This document shows positions 9,047 to 19,173 of a stretch of DNA of 64,000 nt, piece after piece. The notes below the pieces were generated by a model. That model was not told the origin of the DNA. It did no database searches and saw only the letters and a list, made by a program, of their open reading frames with translations. How positions within the stretch are numbered: position 1 is the stretch's first letter; every line of letters begins with the position of its first letter. Source of the DNA: an uncultured Gilliamella sp. (GTDB taxonomy: Bacteria > Pseudomonadota > Gammaproteobacteria > Enterobacterales > Orbaceae); NCBI GenBank assembly GCA_946482005.1, contig CAMLPV010000004.1, forward strand, positions 104,628-168,627. Direction: 5' to 3'. The position numbers and the translations under genes are program-made.

Positions 9047-11470
9047 ATGAAAATAAATAAATTACTTATAGCATCTTTGCTGTTCAGTGGTACAGCAATG
9101 TATAGTTCCAACGCATTTTGTGTTGATGATTTTATAGTAAAAGATATTAAATTTGAAGGTTTGCAAAGAGTTACTCCTGGTGCCGCATTGCTTGAAATGC
9201 CTGTTCAAGTTGGCGATTATGTCAATGAAGCGGATTTAGGGCGTATTATCAAATCCCTTTATGCTAGTGGTAATTTTGATAATATCAGTGTTTCCCGAGA
9301 TGGTAGTAAATTGATTGTCCATGTTCAAGAGCGACCAACTATTGCGAGTATTACTTTTTCTGGTAATAAATCAGTAAAAGATGATATGTTGAAAAAGAAT
9401 TTAGATAGCTCTGGAATCCGGGAAGGTGAAGCATTAGATCGTACAATGCTTTCGGCAATTGAAAAAGGTTTAGAAGATTTTTACTATAGTGTTGGTAAGT
9501 ATAATGCAAAAGTTAAAGCTGTAGTTACCCCATTATCTCGTAATCGTGCAGATTTAAAATTGGTCATTGCAGAGGGTAAATCGGCATTGATTGATCAAAT
9601 CAATATTGTTGGTGCTAAAGCATTTTCTTCAGAAGAACTTATTTCACGTTTTTCACTACGTGATGAAGTTCCATGGTGGAATATGCTTGGTGATCGAAAA
9701 TATCAGAAACAAAAATTGGCTAATGATTTAGATGAATTACAAAGTTTTTATCTAAATCGTGGTTATGCTCGTTTTAATATTGATTCCACACAAGTTAGTT
9801 TAACACCAGATAAAAAAGGAATTTACGTAACAATTAATATCCATGAAGGTGAACAATACAAGTTATCTGGTCTTGATTTCAAAGGAAAATTTGCTGGACA
9901 TAAAGATGCGATCGCCAAAATAGCTAATGAGCGCGTATCAGTTGGAGATTTATATAATGGTAAGAAAATAACCGATATCGAAGATAATGTTAAACGCTTA
10001 CTTGCTAATTTTGGTTATGCTTACCCTAGAGTCATTATTCAACCAGAAATGGATGATTCTAAACATACTGTAAAACTTATCGTTATGGTTGATGTCGGAC
10101 AGCGTTATTATGTTCGTAATATTAAGATTGTTGGTAATACAGTAACAAGTGAAAGTGTTATCCGCCGTGAGCTTCGTCAAATGGAAGGCGCATGGTTAAG
10201 TAACGGGTTAGTTGAGTTAGGTAAGGAACGCTTAAATCGATTAGGTTTTTTTGATACTGTCGAAGCGAATACTGAACGAGTGCCAGGAATAGATGATCAA
10301 GTTGATATCATTTATAAAGTTTCTGAGCGTAATACTGGTAGTATTAAATTTGGTGTGGGTATCGGTTCGGATAGTGGTGTTAGTTTTAATGCCGGTATAT
10401 CGCAAGATAACTGGTTAGGTACCGGTAATAGCGTATCATTTGATATTAACACTACTGATACGGATAAAACTGCCTCTGTTTCAATTGTTGATCCTTATTT
10501 TACTGTTGATGGCGTAAGCTTAGGTGGTAGTATTTACTATAATACTTATAAAGCAGATGATGATGATGAAGAGTCAGAATATTCAAGTAAAACATGGGGT
10601 GCATCAGCAAATTTAGGATTTCCAATTAGCGAAAATAATTTCATTCGCTTTGGTACTGAATATGCCAACCATAAGTTGTCTGATATGAAAGCTCAATATG
10701 GAATGTGGCGTTATTTTGAATCTATGGGCGAAAAGATGAAGAATAGACGTTCTATTTCTTTCGACACTAATGATTTACTGCTAAATGCTTATTGGACGTA
10801 TAATTCATTGGATCGAGGATTTTTCCCTACTGATGGTTTAAAAGTGACCGCTAGCGCAAAAGTAACTGCGCCTGTATTCGATAACCGATTCTACAAAGTA
10901 GTCACCGATGCTTCCTATTATTATCCATTTGATTCTGAACATCATTGGGTTTTCTTAGCTCGAGGTCGCTTCGGTTATGGTGATGGTTTTGGTGGAAAAG
11001 AGTTGCCATTCTATGAGAACTTCTATGCTGGTGGTTCAACTGTACTGCGTGGTTTTAAAGCCAATACTGTTGGTCCTAAAGCGGTTTATTTTAATAGTGA
11101 TAATGGTTGTAGTGGTTTAGATAATACAAGTAAATGTAAAAGATCGAAAGATGCCGTTGGCGGTAATGCGTTAGCATTTGCAAGTACAGAATTGATTGTT
11201 CCTACTCCATTTGCTGGAGAAAAATATACAGATAGCATTCGTACTTCTGTATTTTTTGATGCAGGTACAGTATGGGATACTGAGTGGAATTTTAAGAACA
11301 AGGATATTCCAGATTATAGTTCACCTTCTGACATAAGAATGTCAGCAGGATTGGCTGTTCAATGGATGTCACCATTAGGTCCATTAGTCTTTTCTTATGC
11401 TCAACCTCTTAAGAAATATAATGGTGATTCAGCTCAACAATTCCAATTTAATATCGGTTCGACATGGTAA
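9047..11470 (+). CDS. bamA: Outer membrane protein assembly factor BamA
   Basis: The Omp85 core of the BAM complex that folds and inserts outer-membrane beta barrels. It has 807 residues: signal peptide (1-25), five POTRA domains (about 26-425), and a 16-strand barrel (about 430-807). The L6-type motif VLRGF is seen in [14 protein letters not shown], and the C-terminus ends FNIGSTW with the aromatic last residue expected for BAM recognition. An acidic surface-loop insert ([11 protein letters not shown]) lies in an early barrel loop. The same-operon chaperone skp follows after 39 bases. Length and layout are as usual for the family. Confidence 0.97.
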   Translation: MKINKLLIASLLFSGTAMYSSNAFCVDDFIVKDIKFEGLQRVTPGAALLEMPVQVGDYVNEADLGRIIKSLYASGNFDNISVSRDGSKLIVHVQERPTIASITFSGNKSVKDDMLKKNLDSSGIREGEALDRTMLSAIEKGLEDFYYSVGKYNAKVKAVVTPLSRNRADLKLVIAEGKSALIDQINIVGAKAFSSEELISRFSLRDEVPWWNMLGDRKYQKQKLANDLDELQSFYLNRGYARFNIDSTQVSLTPDKKGIYVTINIHEGEQYKLSGLDFKGKFAGHKDAIAKIANERVSVGDLYNGKKITDIEDNVKRLLANFGYAYPRVIIQPEMDDSKHTVKLIVMVDVGQRYYVRNIKIVGNTVTSESVIRRELRQMEGAWLSNGLVELGKERLNRLGFFDTVEANTERVPGIDDQVDIIYKVSERNTGSIKFGVGIGSDSGVSFNAGISQDNWLGTGNSVSFDINTTDTDKTASVSIVDPYFTVDGVSLGGSIYYNTYKADDDDEESEYSSKTWGASANLGFPISENNFIRFGTEYANHKLSDMKAQYGMWRYFESMGEKMKNRRSISFDTNDLLLNAYWTYNSLDRGFFPTDGLKVTASAKVTAPVFDNRFYKVVTDASYYYPFDSEHHWVFLARGRFGYGDGFGGKELPFYENFYAGGSTVLRGFKANTVGPKAVYFNSDNGCSGLDNTSKCKRSKDAVGGNALAFASTELIVPTPFAGEKYTDSIRTSVFFDAGTVWDTEWNFKNKDIPDYSSPSDIRMSAGLAVQWMSPLGPLVFSYAQPLKKYNGDSAQQFQFNIGSTW

Positions 11471-11509
11471 TTGCATGTCAAAATTAATAAATAGACATAG
11501 GTGAAGAAA

Positions 11510-11998
11510 GTGAAAAAAATTATATCTGTTCTTAGTATAAGTGCTGCATTACTGTTTACTGGTATAGCAAATGCAGAAGTTAAAATCGGTGTTATTGATG
11601 TAATGTCTGTATTACAAAATATGCCTCAACGAGAAGCGGTTGGGCAAGCTTTGAATAAAGAATTTGAAGCCAGAGAAAAATCATTGCGTGAAGAAGAAAA
11701 GAAAGCTAGCGATGCGGCAGCTCGTTTAAAGAAAGATGGTTTAACATTATCAGCGTCTGAAAAAACAAAGTTAAATAAAACAATTTCAGATTTTGAAAAT
11801 AAAGCAAAAGCATTTACAACAGATTACCGCAAACGCGAATCAGAAGAAGTGGGTAAATTATTAACTAAAATCCAAGAAGCTGTTAAAAGTATTGTTACTA
11901 CAGAAAAATACGATCTTATTTTAAAAGCAGAAGCTACATTATCAGCATCGGATGCGGTAGATATCACTAATAAAGTATTGGAAAAGGTTAAAAAATAA
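11510..11998 (+). CDS. skp: Periplasmic chaperone Skp (OmpH)
   Basis: A trimeric periplasmic holdase that keeps unfolded outer-membrane proteins soluble on the way to BamA. It has 162 residues from the GTG at 11510, which has AGGTGAAG just upstream; an in-frame GTG at 11501 lies too close to any ribosome site. The signal peptide ends ANA, then [20 protein letters not shown], the family N-terminal body strand, then a long charged coiled-coil arm (about 45-125) and a C-terminal ...[10 protein letters not shown]. The stop TAA overlaps the lpxD ATG (TAATG), so the two are translationally coupled. Confidence 0.92.
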   Translation: MKKIISVLSISAALLFTGIANAEVKIGVIDVMSVLQNMPQREAVGQALNKEFEAREKSLREEEKKASDAAARLKKDGLTLSASEKTKLNKTISDFENKAKAFTTDYRKRESEEVGKLLTKIQEAVKSIVTTEKYDLILKAEATLSASDAVDITNKVLEKVKK

Positions 11999-13026
11999 TG
12001 TTTGCTTTCCGTTTAGAACAGTTGGCTAAACAACTTGATGCAAAGTTACATGGTGATGGTAATATCACTATCACAGGTATTGCATCAATGAAAAGTGCAG
12101 TATCTGGTCAAATTACCTTTTTGTCTGATAAAAAATTGCAGAATAATTTATCAGAATGTAAAGCTTCTGCCGTAGTAATGACAGAAGAAAGTCTTAAGTA
12201 TTGGCAAGGTGCTGCATTAATTGTAAAAGATCCTTATTTTACTTATGCAAAATTAGCTCAGTATCTTGATACAACACCTGCACCAGCTAAAGATATAGCG
12301 GCATCAGCAGTAATTGATTCATCTGCTCAGTTAGGTAGTAATATTTCAATTGGAGCTAATGCTGTTATCGAAAGTGGTGTTACATTAGGTGATAATTGTG
12401 TTATTGGTGCGGGTTGCTTTATTGGTAAAGATACAAAAATAGGTGCAAATACAAAATTATGGGCTAATGTCACGGTTTATCACAACTGTATTATTGGCGA
12501 TAATTGCTTAGTGCAATCAGGAACGGTAATAGGAGCGGATGGATTTGGTTACGCTAATGATAAAGGAAACTGGATTAAAATCCCTCAATTAGGACGTGTT
12601 GTCATTGGCAATAATGTAGAGATAGGTGCATCAACCACAATAGATAGAGGTGCGCTGGATGATACGGTTATAGGTAATGGTGTTATTATTGACAATCAAT
12701 GTCAAATCGCTCATAACGATATAATTGGTGATCATACCGCAGTTGCGGGAGGCGTTATTATGGCTGGTAGCTTAACTATTGGTCGTCACTGTCTAATCGG
12801 TGGAGCAAGTGTTATTAATGGACATATGGAAATATGTGATCAAGTAACCGTTACTGGTATGGGAATGGTGATGCGTCCTATCACTGAACCTGGTGTATAT
12901 TCATCTGGGATCCCACTACAAGAAAATAAAGTATGGCGAAAAACCGCTTCGTTAGTGTTACATATTGATGAAATGAATAAACGTTTGAAAGCGCTTGAGA
13001 AGAAACTATTAAATGTCTCGACGTAG
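11998..13026 (+). CDS. lpxD: UDP-3-O-(3-hydroxymyristoyl)glucosamine N-acyltransferase
   Basis: Third step of lipid A synthesis: adds a 3-hydroxyacyl chain from ACP to the 2-amino group of UDP-3-O-acyl-glucosamine, in the cytosol. It has 342 residues: an N-terminal uridine-binding domain (about 1-100) and a left-handed beta helix of hexapeptide repeats (about 100-300), with catalytic His in [14 protein letters not shown]-terminal helix completes the trimer. The start overlaps skp by one base. In E. coli, fabZ-lpxA-lpxB come next; here the next gene is tig with its own promoter, so the lipid A cluster is split. Confidence 0.96.
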   Translation: MFAFRLEQLAKQLDAKLHGDGNITITGIASMKSAVSGQITFLSDKKLQNNLSECKASAVVMTEESLKYWQGAALIVKDPYFTYAKLAQYLDTTPAPAKDIAASAVIDSSAQLGSNISIGANAVIESGVTLGDNCVIGAGCFIGKDTKIGANTKLWANVTVYHNCIIGDNCLVQSGTVIGADGFGYANDKGNWIKIPQLGRVVIGNNVEIGASTTIDRGALDDTVIGNGVIIDNQCQIAHNDIIGDHTAVAGGVIMAGSLTIGRHCLIGGASVINGHMEICDQVTVTGMGMVMRPITEPGVYSSGIPLQENKVWRKTASLVLHIDEMNKRLKALEKKLLNVST

Positions 13027-13046
13027 ACGTTTACGGTCGGTATAAT
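13018..13046 (+). promoter_or_regulatory. Probable sigma70 promoter of tig
   Basis: A perfect -10 TATAAT at 13041-13046 (followed by GCTCG) stands 17 bases after a partial -35 TCGACG at 13018-13023. It overlaps the lpxD stop, and the tig start is 88 bases downstream. Confidence 0.5.
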
Positions 13047-13133
13047 GCTCGCCTATTTTATAAATTTGTTGGCTCAATTATCAATTTAAAATAATCATGA
13101 GCAGATATTATTCAATAATTTCGAGGTATAAAG

Positions 13134-14435
13134 ATGCAAGTTTCGGTGGAAACAACAAAAGGTTTAGGTAGACGTTTATCAATTACCATTAAATCAGAAG
13201 ATATTAAAAAAGCAATTGATAAAGAACTGATTAATACTGCAAAAAAAGTAAGAATTGATGGTTTCCGCAAAGGAAAAGTACCTTTAAAAATTGTTGAACA
13301 ACGCTATGGTGCGTCGATTTTACAAGATGCATTAAGTGACTTAATGCAACAAAATTTTATTGAAGCGATTGTTCAAGAAAAAATAAATCCAGTAGGTGCA
13401 CCAACTTATACTCCAACAGAATATAAAGATGGAGAAGATTACACCTTTACTGTTGAATTTGAGGTTTATCCTGAAGTTAAAATCAAAGATCTAGATAAGA
13501 TCGAAGTTGAAAAACCAGTAGCTGAAGTTGTTGATGCTGATGTTGAAACTATGATTGAAACATTACGTAAACAACAAGGGACTTGGAAAGAAGTTGAACA
13601 GTCAGCTAAAGAACAAAATCGTGTAACTTTAGATTTTGTTGGTCAAGTTGATGGCGAAGAATTCGAAGGCGGTAAAGCTAATGATTTTGTATTAGTATTA
13701 GGTCAAGGTAGAATGATTCCTGGGTTTGAAGATGCTATTTTAGAGCATAAAGCTAATGACCAATTTGATATTAACGTAACATTCCCAGAAGATTATCATG
13801 CCGAAAATTTAAAAGGTAAGCCTGCAGTATTTTCTGCAACATTGAAAAAAGTGGAAGAGCTTGAACTTCCAGAGCTTACTGAAGATGTCATTAAACGGTT
13901 TGGTATCGCAGATGGTACAGTTGAAAGCTTACGTATTGAAGTACGAAAAAATATGTCGCGCGAACTTAATGCAACTATTCGTAATAAAATTAAATCACAA
14001 GTTATTGATGGTTTAGTTAAGAATAATGAAATTGATGTTCCTTCTGCATTAGTAGAACGCGAAATTGATGTACTACGTCAACAGGCTGTATCACGATTTG
14101 GTGGAAACATAAAGCAACCAATCGACCTTCCGAAAGAATTATTCGAAGCTGAAGCTAAACGCCGTGTATCAGTTGGTTTATTATTTAGCGAAATTATTGA
14201 AAGCAATAAGATTAAAGCTGATGATGCAAAAGTTAAATCATTAATTGATGAAATTGCCTCTGCTTACGAAGATCCTAAAGAAGTTTTAGAATATTACAGT
14301 AAAGATAAGAAAGCGATGGATAACATTCGATCTGTAGCGATTGAAGATCAAGTAGTTGATTTATTATTAGCTAGTGCTAAAGTAACCGATAAAAACTACT
14401 CGTTTTCTGAATTAATGAATCAGCAAGTGGCTTAA
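13134..14435 (+). CDS. tig: Trigger factor (ribosome-associated chaperone / PPIase)
   Basis: Binds the ribosome exit tunnel next to L23 and shields nascent chains. It has 433 residues: an N-terminal ribosome-binding domain with the signature loop [17 protein letters not shown] (about 43-59), an FKBP-type PPIase domain (about 160-245, [17 protein letters not shown] and [14 protein letters not shown]), and a C-terminal helical chaperone body. The start has CGAGGTATAAAG upstream. It is followed by clpP-clpX-lon as in E. coli. A hairpin terminator at 14476 separates it from clpP. Confidence 0.97.
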   Translation: MQVSVETTKGLGRRLSITIKSEDIKKAIDKELINTAKKVRIDGFRKGKVPLKIVEQRYGASILQDALSDLMQQNFIEAIVQEKINPVGAPTYTPTEYKDGEDYTFTVEFEVYPEVKIKDLDKIEVEKPVAEVVDADVETMIETLRKQQGTWKEVEQSAKEQNRVTLDFVGQVDGEEFEGGKANDFVLVLGQGRMIPGFEDAILEHKANDQFDINVTFPEDYHAENLKGKPAVFSATLKKVEELELPELTEDVIKRFGIADGTVESLRIEVRKNMSRELNATIRNKIKSQVIDGLVKNNEIDVPSALVEREIDVLRQQAVSRFGGNIKQPIDLPKELFEAEAKRRVSVGLLFSEIIESNKIKADDAKVKSLIDEIASAYEDPKEVLEYYSKDKKAMDNIRSVAIEDQVVDLLLASAKVTDKNYSFSELMNQQVA

Positions 14436-14475
14436 TATCTATACACTGCTTCATTAAATAAAAAGATTACTTTTA

Positions 14476-14512
14476 AGCCCAAATAAGAATTATCTGTTTG
14501 GGCTATTTTGTT
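14476..14512 (+). terminator. Hairpin terminator between tig and clpP
   Basis: AGCCCAAA (14476-14483) pairs with TTTGGGCT (14497-14504), then ATTTTGTTT. The T run is broken, so it is probably leaky. Confidence 0.6.
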
Positions 14513-14528
14513 TAATTAGGAGATAAAA

Positions 14529-15131
14529 ATGCCTTTAGAACCATATATGGGTGTGATTCCAATGGTTGTTGAGCAAAGCTCTCGTGGAGAAAGAGCTTAC
14601 GATATATATTCACGGTTATTAAAAGAGCGAATCATCTTTTTAACAGGACAAGTTGAAGATAATATGGCTAACTTAATTATCGCTCAAATGTTATTTCTAG
14701 AAGCTGAAAATCCTGAAAAAGATATCCATTTATATATAAATTCACCAGGTGGTGTTGTTACAGCCGGACTGGCCATTTATGATACTATGCAATTTATAAA
14801 ACCCGATGTTAGCACAATTTGTTTGGGACAAGCATGTTCAATGGGATCATTGCTTTTGACTGCCGGAACAAAAGGTAAACGATATTGCTTACCTAACGCT
14901 AGGGTAATGATTCATCAACCATTAGGCGGTTTTCAAGGACAAGCTTCCGATATTCAAATACATGCACAAGAAATCTTACAAGTAAAAAGCCGTTTAAATA
15001 ATATTTTGGCAATGCATACTGGTCAAGATATTAGTGTAATTGAAAAAGATACAGATCGTGATAACTTTATGTCTGCCGAAAAAGCAGTTGAATATGGTTT
15101 AGTGGATGCCATATATAGTAAACGTTCATAA
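14529..15131 (+). CDS. clpP: ATP-dependent Clp protease proteolytic subunit
   Basis: Serine peptidase of the ClpXP/ClpAP machines; forms two stacked heptameric rings. It has 200 residues. The catalytic triad is visible as Ser104 (GQACSMG), His129 ([10 protein letters not shown]) and Asp178 (TDRDNF). An N-terminal propeptide of about 7-10 residues precedes [17 protein letters not shown], slightly shorter than in E. coli. The residue before the active-site Ser is Cys, where E. coli has Ala. TTAGGAGATAAAA gives a strong ribosome site. clpX starts 21 bases later, so they are one operon. Confidence 0.97.
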   Translation: MPLEPYMGVIPMVVEQSSRGERAYDIYSRLLKERIIFLTGQVEDNMANLIIAQMLFLEAENPEKDIHLYINSPGGVVTAGLAIYDTMQFIKPDVSTICLGQACSMGSLLLTAGTKGKRYCLPNARVMIHQPLGGFQGQASDIQIHAQEILQVKSRLNNILAMHTGQDISVIEKDTDRDNFMSAEKAVEYGLVDAIYSKRS

Positions 15132-15152
15132 TAAATTAGCTAGGTGGTAAAA

Positions 15153-16418
15153 GTGAATAATGAAAGCTCAGAAAAATTACTCTATTGTACTTTTTGTGGT
15201 AAAAGTGAACATGAAGTTCGCAAACTAATTGCAGGACCATCATCTATTTATATTTGTAATGAGTGTATTGGGCTATGCAATGATATTTTAAAAGAAGAGA
15301 CAAAAAGTTTTCTCTCACATGAAGAATTTAATAGTAAACCATTACCAACTCCTCATGAAATTCGAAACCATCTTGATGAATATGTTATTGGTCAAGAAAA
15401 AGCAAAAAAAGTATTATCTGTAGCTGTTTATAATCATTATAAACGTTTACGTAATTATGCAAGTCATAATGATGTCGAATTAGGTAAAAGTAATATTTTA
15501 TTAATTGGTCCAACTGGTAGTGGTAAAACATTATTAGCCGAAACTTTAGCTCGCTTTTTAGATGTTCCTTTTGCGATGGCAGATGCAACAACATTAACAG
15601 AAGCAGGGTATGTCGGTGAAGATGTTGAAAATATCATTCAAAAATTATTACAAAGTTGTGATTATGATATTGAAAAAGCACAACGTGGTATAATTTACAT
15701 TGATGAAATAGACAAGATTTCAAGAAAATCAGATAATCCTTCAATCACAAGAGATGTGTCTGGAGAAGGTGTACAACAAGCCTTATTAAAAATTATTGAA
15801 GGTACTATTGCCTCTGTGCCTCCCAAAGGCGGACGTAAACATCCTCAGCAAGAATTTTTACAGGTAGATACCTCAAAGATTCTGTTTATTTGTGGTGGGG
15901 CGTTTAGTGGCTTGAATAAAGTAGTAGAAAATCGAGTATCTGTTAATACTGGTATTGGCTTTGGAGCTGATGTTAAAAGCAGTAAAAATAAGGCAACGGA
16001 GTCTGAGTTACTCGCTCAAGTTGAAGCTGAAGATTTAGTAAAATTTGGTTTGATTCCTGAATTTATTGGTCGATTACCCGTAATCGGTACATTATCAGAA
16101 TTAGACAAAAATGCCTTAATTAGTATTTTAACTGAACCTAAAAACGCTTTAACTAAGCAGTTTGAAACATTATTTAGGTTAGATGGAGTTGAATTAGAGT
16201 TTACTGAAGATGCATTAAACGCTATTGCAATAAAAGCGTTGCATCGTAAAACAGGAGCTCGAGGTTTACGTTCTATTGTTGAAAATATTTTATTAGATAC
16301 AATGTATGATTTACCATCTATGAAGAATATTAAAAAAGTTATTGTTGAACAAGAAACAGTAGAGAAAGCCCAAGCACCAGCTTTAATTTACCGAGAAGAT
16401 GTTGAGTTGTCAGCTTAA
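15153..16418 (+). CDS. clpX: ATP-dependent Clp protease ATP-binding subunit ClpX
   Basis: AAA+ unfoldase that feeds tagged proteins (for example SsrA-tagged ones) to ClpP. It has 421 residues. N-terminal four-cysteine zinc domain (CTFCGK and CNECIGLC), then AAA+ large domain with Walker A GPTGSGKT, Walker [11 protein letters not shown], the pore loop region after [17 protein letters not shown], and sensor [13 protein letters not shown] residues near the C-terminus. The IGF-type ClpP-docking loop reads GIGFGAD. The GTG at 15153 is chosen, with TAGGTGG five bases upstream; another GTG at 15144 sits inside that ribosome site. Confidence 0.96.
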   Translation: MNNESSEKLLYCTFCGKSEHEVRKLIAGPSSIYICNECIGLCNDILKEETKSFLSHEEFNSKPLPTPHEIRNHLDEYVIGQEKAKKVLSVAVYNHYKRLRNYASHNDVELGKSNILLIGPTGSGKTLLAETLARFLDVPFAMADATTLTEAGYVGEDVENIIQKLLQSCDYDIEKAQRGIIYIDEIDKISRKSDNPSITRDVSGEGVQQALLKIIEGTIASVPPKGGRKHPQQEFLQVDTSKILFICGGAFSGLNKVVENRVSVNTGIGFGADVKSSKNKATESELLAQVEAEDLVKFGLIPEFIGRLPVIGTLSELDKNALISILTEPKNALTKQFETLFRLDGVELEFTEDALNAIAIKALHRKTGARGLRSIVENILLDTMYDLPSMKNIKKVIVEQETVEKAQAPALIYREDVELSA

Positions 16419-16542
16419 CTATGAAGATGCTTGTTATTGTTGAAACTTTAACAAGCATGATCTAATTTATATTATATCTAATTACATGTAGATATTGTCA
16501 AAATGTTTAAGGAATAGTATATATTTGACTCATAACAATAGG

Positions 16543-16570
16543 CTTGAATATCTAAAATCAATCCCAATAT
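16543..16570 (+). promoter_or_regulatory. Sigma32-like heat-shock promoter of lon
   Basis: CTTGAAT (16543-16549) and CCCAATAT (16563-16570) are separated by 13 bases, close to the sigma32 consensus (CTTGAAA, 11-16 bases, CCCCATnT). They sit 36 bases upstream of the lon ATG. lon is a classical heat-shock gene, which agrees with the match. Confidence 0.65.
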
Positions 16571-16605
16571 CAACATAATGGGTTTGTACTATTAGAGAGA
16601 AAAAA

Positions 16606-19041
16606 ATGAAAACAAAACAAACTAAACAAATGATTATGCCTATTTTACCATTACGTGATGTTGTGGTATTTCCACATATGGTAATTCCTCTCTTTGTTGG
16701 TCGAAATAAATCGATACGTTGTCTTGAGAGCGCAATGGAAATGGATAAACAAGTTTTCCTTGTTACTCAAAAAAATCCATCACAAGATGATCCAGATGTT
16801 GATGATTTATACGAAACTGGGACTGTTGCCAATATTTTACAACTGCTTCAACTTCCAGATGGAACAGTAAAAGTTTTAGTTGAAGGTGTTGAACGAGCTA
16901 AAATTGTTGATATTTTAGAACAAAAAGAAGACGACTTTTTTATTGCCAATATCGAAACATTGCATGAAAAAAACAAAAATGATGATTTAAATGAAGCTTT
17001 AATGCGAGTTGTACTTTCTAATTTTGATGATTATGCAAAACTGAATAAAAAGGTAACACAAGAAGTTGTTGATTCAATTCGTTTGATTAAAGAGCCTTCA
17101 CAACTGGCTGATTCTATTGCCGCTACATTATTTTTGAAAGTAGAACAAAAGCAAGAATTACTGGTTACAGCTAATTTGGAAAAACGTTTTGAGTTACTCA
17201 TTTCATTGATGGAATCTGAAATCGATTTATTGCAAGTTGAAAAAAATATTCGTCAGCGTGTTAAGCAACAAATGGAAAAAGCGCAAAAAGAGTATTATCT
17301 TAATGAGCAAATAAAAGCAATTCATAAAGAATTGGGTGATATCGATAATAAACCAGATGAATATGAAGAGTTAAAAAATAAAATTACCAAAGCTAAAATG
17401 CCACAAGAGGCAACAGAAAAAGCTTTGGCTGAACTTAATAAACTCAAAATGATGCCTGCAATGTCTGCTGAAGCAACTGTAGTCAGAGGATATATTGATT
17501 GGATGATACAAATTCCGTGGCATAAACGTAGCAAAGTTAAAAAAGATATTGAGGGCGCTCAAAAAATTCTAGATAAAGATCATTATGGTTTAGAAAGAGT
17601 TAAAGATCGTATATTGGAATATTTAGCTGTTCAAGGTCGAATTAATAAAGTCAAAGGACCTATATTATGTCTAGTTGGACCTCCAGGTGTAGGTAAAACG
17701 TCTCTAGGCCAGTCTATTGCTAAAGCAACAGGGCGTAAATATGTCCGAATGGCATTAGGTGGGGTTCGTGATGAGGCAGAAATTCGTGGACATAGAAGAA
17801 CTTATATCGGCTCTATGCCAGGTAAATTGATTCAACGTATGGTAAAAGTTGGTGTCAAAAATCCATTATTTTTATTGGATGAAATTGATAAGATGGCATC
17901 GGATATGCGAGGCGATCCTGCTTCTGCGTTGTTAGAAGTACTTGATCCTGAACAAAATAATGCTTTTAGTGATCACTATCTTGAAGTTGATTATGATTTA
18001 TCTGATGTAATGTTTGTTGCTACTGCTAATTCGATGAATATTCCAGCACCATTGTTAGATCGAATGGAAGTTATTCGTCTTTCAGGCTATACAGAAGATG
18101 AAAAATTAAATATTGCTAAACAGCATCTTATTACTAAACAAATAGAGAATAATGGGTTAAAACCAAAAGAAATTAGTATAGATGATTCAGCTATAATTGG
18201 AATTATTCGCTATTATACTCGAGAAGCAGGGGTTCGTAGCTTAGAGAGGGAAATAGCAAAAATTTGCCGTAAAGTTGTAAAACAATTAGCTTTAAATAGC
18301 AAGTTGAAAAAAGTGACGATAACTCAGGATAATTTAAAAGATTTCCTAGGAGTACAACGATTTGATTATGGTAAAACCGATAATGAAAATCGAATTGGGC
18401 AAGTTATTGGTCTTGCTTGGACTGAAGTAGGCGGTGATTTACTTACAATTGAATCAGTTAGTGTACCGGGTAAAGGTAAATTAACTTATACGGGTTCATT
18501 GGGTGATGTGATGCAAGAATCTATTCAAACCGCATTGACAGTGGTTCGTTCTCGTGCTGAAAAGTTAGGTATTAATGGTGATTTTTACGAAAAACGTGAT
18601 ATTCATGTCCATGTACCCGATGGGGCGACACCGAAAGATGGTCCAAGTGCAGGTATCGCTATGTGTACATCATTAATTTCAACGTTAACAGGTAATCCTG
18701 TTCGTTCTGATGTTGCTATGACTGGCGAAATTACTTTAAGAGGGGAAGTATTACCTATTGGCGGTCTTAAAGAAAAATTACTTGCAGCACATAGAGGTGG
18801 AATTAAAACGGTTGTTATACCGATGGATAATGTGAAAGATCTAGAAGAAATTCCAGATAATGTTAAAGCTGAAATTGATATTTGCCCAGTAAAATGGATT
18901 GATGAAGTAATAACAATTGCATTACAAAATAATCCGTTTGGTATAGAACTTGAACAAGATAAAATTAGTTTAAAACATGCAGCGAAAAAGGCAACTAAAC
19001 AAATAAAATCTAAAATTCCAGTTCAGACACAATTAAATTAA
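16606..19041 (+). CDS. lon: ATP-dependent endopeptidase Lon
   Basis: Hexameric AAA+ serine protease that degrades misfolded and short-lived regulatory proteins. It has 811 residues, somewhat longer than E. coli Lon (784) because of a lysine-rich C-terminal tail. N-terminal substrate domain (about 10-205), coiled coil, AAA+ module with GPPGVGKTS (about 358-366) and LLDEIDKM, then the protease domain with catalytic Ser in DGPSAGIAM (about 681) and Lys in GGLKEKLLAA (about 724). It is preceded by a sigma32-like promoter and followed by a strong terminator. hupB, which follows lon in E. coli, is missing. Confidence 0.97.
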   Translation: MKTKQTKQMIMPILPLRDVVVFPHMVIPLFVGRNKSIRCLESAMEMDKQVFLVTQKNPSQDDPDVDDLYETGTVANILQLLQLPDGTVKVLVEGVERAKIVDILEQKEDDFFIANIETLHEKNKNDDLNEALMRVVLSNFDDYAKLNKKVTQEVVDSIRLIKEPSQLADSIAATLFLKVEQKQELLVTANLEKRFELLISLMESEIDLLQVEKNIRQRVKQQMEKAQKEYYLNEQIKAIHKELGDIDNKPDEYEELKNKITKAKMPQEATEKALAELNKLKMMPAMSAEATVVRGYIDWMIQIPWHKRSKVKKDIEGAQKILDKDHYGLERVKDRILEYLAVQGRINKVKGPILCLVGPPGVGKTSLGQSIAKATGRKYVRMALGGVRDEAEIRGHRRTYIGSMPGKLIQRMVKVGVKNPLFLLDEIDKMASDMRGDPASALLEVLDPEQNNAFSDHYLEVDYDLSDVMFVATANSMNIPAPLLDRMEVIRLSGYTEDEKLNIAKQHLITKQIENNGLKPKEISIDDSAIIGIIRYYTREAGVRSLEREIAKICRKVVKQLALNSKLKKVTITQDNLKDFLGVQRFDYGKTDNENRIGQVIGLAWTEVGGDLLTIESVSVPGKGKLTYTGSLGDVMQESIQTALTVVRSRAEKLGINGDFYEKRDIHVHVPDGATPKDGPSAGIAMCTSLISTLTGNPVRSDVAMTGEITLRGEVLPIGGLKEKLLAAHRGGIKTVVIPMDNVKDLEEIPDNVKAEIDICPVKWIDEVITIALQNNPFGIELEQDKISLKHAAKKATKQIKSKIPVQTQLN

Positions 19042-19056
19042 TTGTATTTAATTTTA

Positions 19057-19087
19057 AAAAGATCAACTTAGTGTTGATCTTTTTTTA
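19057..19087 (+). terminator. Rho-independent terminator after lon
   Basis: AAAAGATCAAC (19057-19067), loop TTAGT, GTTGATCTTTT (19073-19083), then more T. Confidence 0.88.
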
Positions 19088-19173
19088 TCTCTTAACGTTC
19101 CGATAATAGCCAATTTAGGTAAATATGCTATACTTGCCGAATTAATCTTTAGATATATGGAGAATCGCAAGAA

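Noticed and set aside
19088..19173. Search for hupB between lon and ppiD
   Set aside because: Only about 130 bases separate the genes and no histone-like protein is encoded there.
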